Shown: piece by piece, positions 57,163 to 64,000 of the stretch
How positions within the stretch are numbered: position 1 is the first letter of the stretch
How the letters are laid out: each line of letters begins with the position of its first letter
Origin: Gnetum montanum
Lineage: Eukaryota > Streptophyta > Gnetopsida > Gnetales > Gnetaceae
Length of the DNA stretch: 64,000 nucleotides
Assembly (NCBI GenBank): GCA_015680685.1
Contig: MNCI01030643.1
Location: 184,201 to 248,200, forward strand
Direction of reading: 5' to 3'
Notes under the pieces: generated by a model
Database searches by the model: none
What the model was told of the DNA's origin: nothing
What the model saw: only the letters and a program-made list of their open reading frames with translations
Position numbers and translations under genes: made by a program

Positions 57163-58635
57163 ATGGACGTGTCCGCGAAAGTGTTCGTGCCGGTGGCCGT
57201 GGTTTGCGCTGTGATGGTGGCCTTGTCTCTGAAAGCGCTGTTGCGCCGGAGCCGGAGCCAGTGCTGTTACTTGGTAGATTACAGTTGCTACCGCCCACCG
57301 GACGATCGCAAAGTGAACTCGGAGTCCTACCTCTACTTCACATGCAACGCGCAACCCGTCACGGCCCAACGCCTGAATCTGCAGTGGCGCATTTTCCTGC
57401 GTTCCGGCCTGGGCGACGAAACCTACGTCTCCAGATCCGTTTTCTCGGGCGAGCACCGCCACGCCACCATGGAAGAATGCCGCGAAGAAGCCGAGGAAGC
57501 CTTCCAGGCCGTCCTGGGCGATCTGTTCGCCAAGACCGGCGTCGAACCGGCGCAAATCGACGTCCTCATCGTCACCGTCAGCACTTTCAGCCCGACGCCG
57601 TCGTGGACGGCGTGGCTCGTAAGCCGCTACGGGTTCCGCGACGACGTGAAGGCCTTCAATCTCTCCGGCATGGGCTGCGCCGCGAACGTCATCGCCGTAT
57701 CCATGGCCAGCGACCTCCTATCGCTCAGCCCCGAATCGTACGCCCTCCTCGTCGGCACCGACAGCTGCTCCGTCAACGCCAACTACGCCGGGAGCGACCA
57801 CAGCATGATGCTCACGCAGGCCATCTTCCGGGTCGGCGGAAACGCCGTTATGCTCTCCAACCGCGCCGACGAGTCCCGGCGCTCGCGGCTCCGCTTGCGG
57901 CACGCCGTGCGCACCACCTACGCCGCCGACGACGCCGCTCACGGCTGCGTCGTTACGAAGGAGGACGACGCCGGCGTCTACGGAATATCTCTCCAGCCCT
58001 GCCTCACCGGCGTCGCCGGCGAAGCCGTCCGCAGGAACCTGACGGAGCTCGGACCCAAAGTTCTGCCGCTCCGCGAGCAGCTCCGTTACGCCTACTACAA
58101 CGTGCTGCTCCCGCGTCTCCGTCGTCCTCTCCGCCGGGAAACCGTGGCCGGCTCCGCGCCGGCGCCGTATGTTCCGGATTTTCGGTCGGCGTTTGAGCAC
58201 TTCTGCATTCATCCGGGAGGGCGCGCCGTGATCAATGGCGTGGCCAAGAGTCTTGGGTTGACGGAATATGATGCAGAGGCGTCGCGCATGGCGCTGCATC
58301 GATTTGGGAATGCCTCCGTTTCCGGCATCTGGTACGAATTGGCCTACTTGGACGCCAAGCGGCGACTCCGGCCCGGAGACAGATTGTGGCAGATTGCTCT
58401 GGGTTCCGGGTTCAAGTGCAATTCGGCTGTGTGGGAGGTGCTGCACCAGCAATCCCGCCACCCCGATAAGGCTGACACTGATAATAATGTTTGGGATGAT
58501 GTTATTGATCGCTACCCGTGTGATACAAGGAACCGGTTTTCGGATGACTATTGCCACCCCATTGTTAAGTATTTGGAAGCCGTGGAGAAGGGTGACAATC
58601 CTGCAACACCGCCCCAGATCCTCCCCAGGGTCTAG
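57163..58635 (+). CDS. KCS: 3-ketoacyl-CoA synthase (very-long-chain fatty acid elongase condensing enzyme)
   Basis: This enzyme condenses malonyl-CoA with long-chain acyl-CoA in the ER membrane, the first and chain-length-deciding step for cuticular wax, suberin and seed-type very-long-chain fatty acids. The 490-residue product (511 from the ATG at 57,100) is one exon and GC-rich, unlike its flanks. One hydrophobic segment follows the start (KVFVPVAVVCAVMVALSL), then CYLVDYSCYRPP. The catalytic triad is complete (numbered from 57,100): Cys193 in NLSGMGCAANVIA, His371 in FCIHPGGRAV, Asn404 in LHRFGNASVSG. The His-Asn spacing of 33 equals that of Arabidopsis FAE1. GSGFKCNSAVW closes the fold. 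Most family members have two N-terminal membrane segments; only one is visible here. No frameshift or stop was found. It is probably functional. The subclass is not assigned. Confidence 0.95.
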   Translation: MDVSAKVFVPVAVVCAVMVALSLKALLRRSRSQCCYLVDYSCYRPPDDRKVNSESYLYFTCNAQPVTAQRLNLQWRIFLRSGLGDETYVSRSVFSGEHRHATMEECREEAEEAFQAVLGDLFAKTGVEPAQIDVLIVTVSTFSPTPSWTAWLVSRYGFRDDVKAFNLSGMGCAANVIAVSMASDLLSLSPESYALLVGTDSCSVNANYAGSDHSMMLTQAIFRVGGNAVMLSNRADESRRSRLRLRHAVRTTYAADDAAHGCVVTKEDDAGVYGISLQPCLTGVAGEAVRRNLTELGPKVLPLREQLRYAYYNVLLPRLRRPLRRETVAGSAPAPYVPDFRSAFEHFCIHPGGRAVINGVAKSLGLTEYDAEASRMALHRFGNASVSGIWYELAYLDAKRRLRPGDRLWQIALGSGFKCNSAVWEVLHQQSRHPDKADTDNNVWDDVIDRYPCDTRNRFSDDYCHPIVKYLEAVEKGDNPATPPQILPRV

Positions 58636-59954
58636 TGTGTGTTATGCTGCTGTAATATTGGAAGGAATTTCACACCGACTCCTGGCGTAGCGGTGATGAG
58701 AATGTATCCGCCGCCGCCGCGATAGATCTTCATTTACTGTTCTGTTGTTAGGGTTCGTGTTCTGTTGTTAGGGTGCTGGCATTGGATTATAGCCAACATG
58801 ATGGTGCTGTGTTGTTTAGGTATTTAAACTGCTGTGATATTTATTGTTAAACAAATATGATGTAATATTTTGGTGCCGATGAAATTTCCGAATTAACACA
58901 CCTGGACGATGAGATGTGGTGTTCGCTTACCAATAAGAAGCTTAATTAAAATTTCAATTTTATTGTATATTTACTGATGAAATTGAAATTCAAGAATACA
59001 ACATGTGATTTAGGATTGTGAAGACTTGGTTTTTTTTAGACCTTTCTTTTTAGGCAAGGTTAGTGTGACTTCGGATTGTCAAGATTTTTTTTTTTTTAAG
59101 GAAGCCAACTCAAGGTTATTTTTTCTTTTTTTAAAGCAAGGCAATTGGGGGTTAGTAGCACAACCCCTACTACCCACAGAATTATCAAGATTTTTTTATT
59201 TTCTAGGCAAGGCAACTTGGGGTTATTTTTTCTTTTTTTATAGCAAGGCAACTGGAGGTTGGTAGCACAACCCCTACTACCCACACAACAATTTAGATGT
59301 GATCTACGAACAAAAAGGGTCCCACCACAAGCCTACTCCATTACTGCTACACCCAAAAGGGGAAGAAAAAATCAAACACATAATCTACCCACTAAGAGAT
59401 GATTGTCCTGACCACTTGCCCCACACCCCTTGGTGCGTGAAGATTGTTATGAGTATTCATTTTAGAAAGGGCATTTTACTATGCCCTTTCAATCTCTATT
59501 TGAGCTTCTTTCATAGGTTACAATTTTCAAATCCCAATAATCAATTTAAAATAATATTAACATGAATATATATTAGAAAAGCCAATGGCATAGAAAGAGA
59601 ACTTTCGTTGCACTTGGGAAGGGTTTTTCTACCATTTCCTTATGTGGAGAATGGACATCATAATTTATGATAGCAACTAAGGGACTACTACTTGAAGTAA
59701 TGATAAGGTACTTGTTTCTTAAATTATAAGACATGGATTCGTGCCTAGACATGGAGTCTCAAAAGAGGTTAGGCTTTCACTCATCTATTGCTCCTAATAG
59801 ACCTTGCCTTGACCATATGAACATTTTGCCTCTGGATAATGATTATCTTTATTAACATGAATGTAGGTTACATTAACATGAATATATATATGAAATTGAA
59901 ACCACCACATTGATAAATATCAATAAAATTTAAAGGTCCAATACCCATACCAAC
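58636..59954. other. 3' flank of KCS
   Basis: This stretch contains the KCS 3' untranslated region (GTTAGGGTTCGTGTTCTGTT-type short repeat near 58,745-58,775) with AT-rich sequence after 58,840. A dispersed repeat at 59,310-59,560 is shared with 43,870-44,040. No further gene was seen. Confidence 0.55.
59125..59283. repeat. Local direct repeat of about 97 bp
   Basis: The phrase TAGCACAACCCCTACTACCC occurs at 59,155 and 59,264, each preceded by CAAGGCAA(T/C)T/ACTGG and a T-rich run. A third partial copy begins near 59,050. Confidence 0.65.
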
Positions 59955-60964
59955 TGATGAGTGGCAAGGTACCCCTACACTCAACCATACGAAACGAGCG
60001 TCGCACGCGCGATCCGGTCCAACTCCGCAGATGGACTAGTTGTGGCACCTAGATAGTTAGCCTTAGGTCGCAGTTCGTTGTCTTCCCATCTAGACTAGTT
60101 TTGCATATGTCACCTATGGTTTAGTCTAGATGAGGTGTATGATGTGTTCTAATCTAATGCTACTCCTGAAGGCAGTGGAAAATAATATTAACTAATTCTA
60201 AGCTAAGAGGAAAAGGTAAGAAAATCTAATCTAGCCTAAGTGCGATGAGCAACTGATTCCTTGATCAACCGTACACATCTTGGACTTCGTGCACGACTAC
60301 CACTGGGACTACCAAGCATAGGCCTAGGTACGCCACTGGGATTACCAAGCGCAGACCCCAAATACGCCACTGGGTTACCAAGCGTAGATCCCCCTAGCTA
60401 CACCACTGGGCTACCAAGCAGTCACACTTAAATGCTCGTAATCAAGTCGAACTCGTTCCTCTTCTAGGAGTGAAAGGGTGAGAAACTAATCGCGATAAGT
60501 AACCGATTCCTTAACTAGCCGTACACACCCGTAGATGCTCGTAGTCAAGTCGTACATACACCGCGCTATAAAAGCAATAAATAACATGAAATAAATAACA
60601 ATAAAATAAACTAAGTGAATGCTGCAATGATGAAGTAATCTCGATCTTTATTGCCGGTCATGTGCGTGTCCAAGTATGGCACACTCGAATAAAGACACCT
60701 TACAATCACATTCACCACACTGCGGGCAGACACGGAAAAAATTCTAACTCTGGAGGGATCAAACTGCCAGAGCTTCGCTACACTAAAATTGGGATGTGAA
60801 ATGAGGGAGAGCCGCCTCTTATTTATAGAAATTGCAGCTGACTGCGATATCGCGTACGCGATATCGCGGCCCATGATACATCGCAACCCATGATACAACG
60901 TGGGTGCCTTATCATGGGTGCCTTAACGCGGCCGCCAGCACTATGAGCAATTCAGGTCTCATCA
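59955..60964 (-). repeat. 3' LTR of Athila-like element E3
   Basis: The LTR is 1,010 bp with TG...CA ends. The first 100 bp and the last 10 match E2. TATAAATA at 60,820-60,827 leaves a U3 of about 140 bp with two GCGATATCGC palindromes (near 60,842 and 60,856). The polypurine tract CGTGGGGGTA follows at 60,965-60,974 (minus strand). Left flank is CCAAC; the other end is outside the window. Confidence 0.87.
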
Positions 60965-61148
60965 TACCCCCACGACTGAATGAAAACTTGTCCTCGAGTT
61001 AAAGTGAGAACAAGCTACATTGATTACACAGTGGATAGGTATGGGATTATTAGATGGAAAAAATGGGATGATGCCGCAGTGTGGGAAGAAAACAAAACAA
61101 AGACACAACACACAGAATATTTACAAAAATTTGGAACTCATGTAGTTC

Positions 61149-61733
61149 CTAGTGGCGATGACTCCTCCATAGGTGTCTTTCCCTTTTCTTGTGCTCCAGG
61201 TCTGGGATTTGATAGCATTGAAGTACAGCCTGGAGTTTCTCCTCTTGTAAGGCCTTGAGTGCCTTAGCATGCATGTAAGTTTGCACTTGTGCCATAGAGG
61301 CAACCCAAATAGCCTTCTCTTTTTCTTCTACCATCCTTTTATTCTCTGTCAACAGTTTATTAAGTTGCTCGGTTCTGAAAGTGTCCAACTGGTGCTGAGC
61401 AACCTTTGGCCCTATGTTCGGAAGGTTTAATACTTCTGAAATGGCTTGAATAGAGAAGTCAATAGTCACACCACAAATGTTAACCATGGTGCCTCCTTCT
61501 TTGTTGTGCCAAAATTGATACATTTCCCCTAAGTACCAAGCACCGCTTTCAGAGAGGGTATCTCTTACTTCTGCCTGCCTAGACCGTATGGTAGGAGGAT
61601 CTTCTTGATGAAAGTTGAATGATTGTTCCTCCTATTCTGCATGTTGTTTCGTAGGATCGTGTCGTCCACCTCTCTGAGATCGTTTCATTCCACCTTGAAT
61701 AGGACCCTCCTGCTGTGCACATTTCAGAGCCAT
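61149..61733 (-). pseudogene. Extra 3' frame of E3 (plant-transposon-type protein)
   Basis: The frame starts at MALKCAQQEG (61,733), has one stop near 61,640, then a continuous stretch: RQAEVRDTLSESGAWYLG, MYQFWHNKEGGTMVN, GVTIDFSIQAISEVLNLPN, then a long charged helix (LNKLLTENKRMVEEKEKAIW), likely coiled coil. The G-V-x-I-D-F-S..AI pattern resembles the 'putative plant transposon protein' domain found in Athila-type elements. It lies between pol and the 3' LTR, the position of env-like frames. I see no signal peptide or membrane segment. Function unknown. Confidence 0.55.
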
Positions 61734-63573
61734 CTGCAATCACAAGGGTCAAGCATTAGTAAGGTTGTTTAGGAAATCAAGTTATACCTTACTGCTTGCC
61801 TTAATTAAAGATCTTATGTTCTAGCGTGTGATCGTGCCCAAAAATTGTAATAATGGATCTTGTGACTTAGGTGGCTTCCCAATTTAATTTTCTGGTATAC
61901 TAAGGGGATGAAATTATTTTTGACACATTCCACTCTATATGTTATAACTAATTACCCTTAATAATGTCCTTTGGGCGATGATGAATTTCAAAAAAATTAT
62001 GCGCTATTCAGCATATGCGCTATTCGGCATGTGCCCCCTCCTCCACGAATAAGCTGAACACTCCAGGTTCAAGTAGGTTCAAACGGAATGAAAATCGGAG
62101 TACCAGCAAGCGAGTTGTGGATATGAAAGCAAGGGACACACAATCGCAAGTCATAGAGAAAAATTTGAAAAACTTCCCCTGCATTGATTAGCACCGCGGG
62201 GTCATGTATATATTGAAGTGAGGGCACTTAGAGAATGTACCGAATGTTTTTTTATATATATATATTTTTGAAATTAAACATTGTAAACTAAGGACATCTG
62301 AACGATTGTTAAAGGATTCCAGGGTAATTCAACTAGTTAGGAAGGCATGAAAATTATGATGGTGTGGAATCTATCAATAAGGACCTCAGATGGTAGAGAA
62401 AAAGGCTATGTGATGGTAATAAGGGAAAGAAAATCAATTGAAAAATTAAGCTGAGGGTAAGAGATTGTGTGTTCTAGCTAGAGAATTAATGAAGATTACA
62501 ACAAAATTACACAAGTGGGTCCTCCCCAAAGCAGGTTTCAACCTATTATGCCCTTGTGTAATCACACTTAAAGTGTCCGTGGGCACTAGAAGGGTTAAAT
62601 GTAATCTGCACTAACTCCACAAAACACACACATGTAAATATCACCGGAATGAGATGAAAATTTTATGTTACACGGGACACGAGCTACAATTACACGAACA
62701 GTGAGATGAGATGAAGTAGAGAAAGGGATCGTAGAGATCAGGACATGAGGTAACTGTCGCAGGGCACAATGAATCCTGCGTGTAAAGCATGATTAACGTG
62801 TCATTAACCCGTCATTCCAAGATCAAGACCAAGTCCATTCCTCTAAACAGTGACATCGCATTGTTTCATCCCATGATGAACAACTATGAGAGTACCATAA
62901 CAACAAGGCGTACGATCACTTGGCGTTTAGTACAAGGGAGGAGTGATTTTTGTTTTATGGCACTTCTTTTTTTTTTCTTTTTCACTTCTCTTTCACTTTA
63001 CTGACTCCAGAGAAGCCGCCAACCTTCAGGCATGGGTGCATGTCTTTCCAGTGGGACCCCCTAGAACAGCTTTTGATTTTCGAGTGCCCTTTTGATTACT
63101 CTTACTCCCATTTTTCATTAGATCTACAAGGATCTTAGTACAACCATATTGCATGATAACTCCCACAGATGTCACCAAAGAGAATCCACAAGTCCCCTTG
63201 ATGTCACACCCTAATCATTCCCTCTTGGTCCATCCTTCTTCATTCTGGGTACAATGAACACAAAATTAATTTTAAGTTTTAGAAATTTCAAGAATATCAC
63301 TGTACCCTCGAACAGAACCTCTTTATTTATAGAGTGGATGAGTGGATGTAGTGGGCTCACTGTTTCAAATAACTGATCACTCATGACTTAATAACATAAA
63401 ACACATCTCAACCAACGATCCACATGAGTGTTTTATTCATAGATGAGATTACTTACAAAAACATGAAAATACGAACACACCAAAAGATAAAACAAAAAGT
63501 TAAAAGATGAAAAACTGGAAAACAAAAAGTTGCAAAATTAAAGAAAATTAAAAACATTTATTAATCCTGCTTG

Positions 63574-64000
63574 TTACTGAAATGGGGGATATCCCCCATA
63601 ACTAAACGGTTGAGTATGACAAGGATTAATAAATGAAGAATGAGGATCCATGCATATTGGAATTATTGACACCGGTACAAACTTATCCCCTTCTATTTTA
63701 CACACTTTGTAATAAGCACAGTGGGGCACTTCATACGATGTAGTTCCCGGATAACGAGTTGACCCACTATGATGGTCAGGACCGTTAGGTGGTATGCAAG
63801 GATTGGGCTGATGCCTCCCATGGTTGTGTTCATTGGGCCTTATGGTTGTTGGAGTGTTAGTTGGTGGCCCTGATGAAGGCACATGAGGCATTGGGTTCGA
63901 AGGTAAGGATACACCACATTGTTGGACTTGTGCTGTGTTGGAAGATGCAGTGGCCTCAGATTTATGTTGTCCCTTCCTACGGCCGTGTTTAAAGAAAGGA
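63574..64000 (-). CDS. Proline/histidine-rich frame of E3, partial
   Basis: This frame is open from the window edge to a stop at 63,574, about 142 residues. It begins with a basic stretch (KHGRRKGQHKS), then Pro/Thr/Asn/His-rich sequence (SSGPPTNTPTTIRPNEHNHG) and ends SYGGYPPFQ. Low-complexity content prevents family assignment. It may be part of a gag-like or extra frame of E3. Confidence 0.45.
   Translation of the reverse strand, partial: PFFKHGRRKGQHKSEATASSNTAQVQQCGVSLPSNPMPHVPSSGPPTNTPTTIRPNEHNHGRHQPNPCIPPNGPDHHSGSTRYPGTTSYEVPHCAYYKVCKIEGDKFVPVSIIPICMDPHSSFINPCHTQPFSYGGYPPFQ

Larger units (their letters stand above)
60965..64000 (-). mobile_element. 3' internal part of element E3
   Basis: Internal sequence upstream of the 3' LTR, running off the window. 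It shares short blocks with the 3' region of E2 (46,559-48,508). Two frames are preserved (61,149-61,733 and 63,574-64,000). The 61,740-63,570 interval between them shows no clear coding sequence. Confidence 0.75.

Noticed and set aside
57141-58196. Long open frame of 351 residues overlapping KCS in another plus-strand frame, and a 279-residue minus-strand frame (57,718-58,557)
   Set aside because: Arg/Pro/Ala-rich composition typical of the other frames of a GC-rich gene. They carry no domain, while the KCS frame has every family motif.

Overview
The window is nuclear DNA of a seed plant with a large, transposon-rich genome. A gymnosperm is my best guess from the old, still full-length LTR elements, but the sequence does not prove it. 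Only one ordinary host gene is visible: a GC-rich, single-exon 3-ketoacyl-CoA synthase (KCS, very-long-chain fatty acid elongation) at 57,163-58,635, in a gap of about 4.3 kb between LTR elements. Almost everything else is degenerate Ty3/gypsy retrotransposon sequence, mostly on the minus strand.

Layout. Bases 1-43,550 are a nest of five elements. Element A (4,637-21,660, Tat-like, two LTRs, 5-bp target duplication TGCAC) sits inside element B (1-4,636 plus 21,661-31,130). B's 5' LTR abuts the interrupted protease of element C (31,131-37,118). C's LTR abuts the interrupted reverse transcriptase of an Athila-like element E1 (37,119-42,600). E1 abuts the 3' end of a plus-strand relative F (42,601-43,550). 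The left ends of B, C and E1 lie outside the window. Bases 43,551-45,712 are AT-rich with tRNA-derived, SINE-like repeats. E2 (45,718-55,682) is a complete Athila-like element with target duplication GATAG. The KCS island follows, then the 3' LTR and 3' internal part of a third Athila-like element, E3 (59,955 to the window end).

The unusual system is in A and B. Each has the sense order LTR, gag, protease, then a gene on the opposite strand, then RT, RNase H, a second (archaeal-type) RNase H and integrase. The opposite-strand gene has about seven exons with GT-AG introns at matching places in the two diverged copies. Its first exons resemble the FCP1/NIF (HAD) phosphatase domain with the catalytic aspartates replaced. 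Its middle contains a coiled-coil-like part and it ends in an acidic or polar tail. Removing element A restores a continuous third exon in the B copy.

Short hairpin arrays lie directly after the protease frame, before RT and after integrase. The units share a TAGTTTA leader, but their stems change with pairing kept (GGCC/GGCC, AGTCT/AGACT, ATGTC/GACAT, CATC/GATG), which suggests selected structure. Most retroelement frames carry stops or frameshifts, so these are relics, and active relatives would have to be sought elsewhere in the genome.
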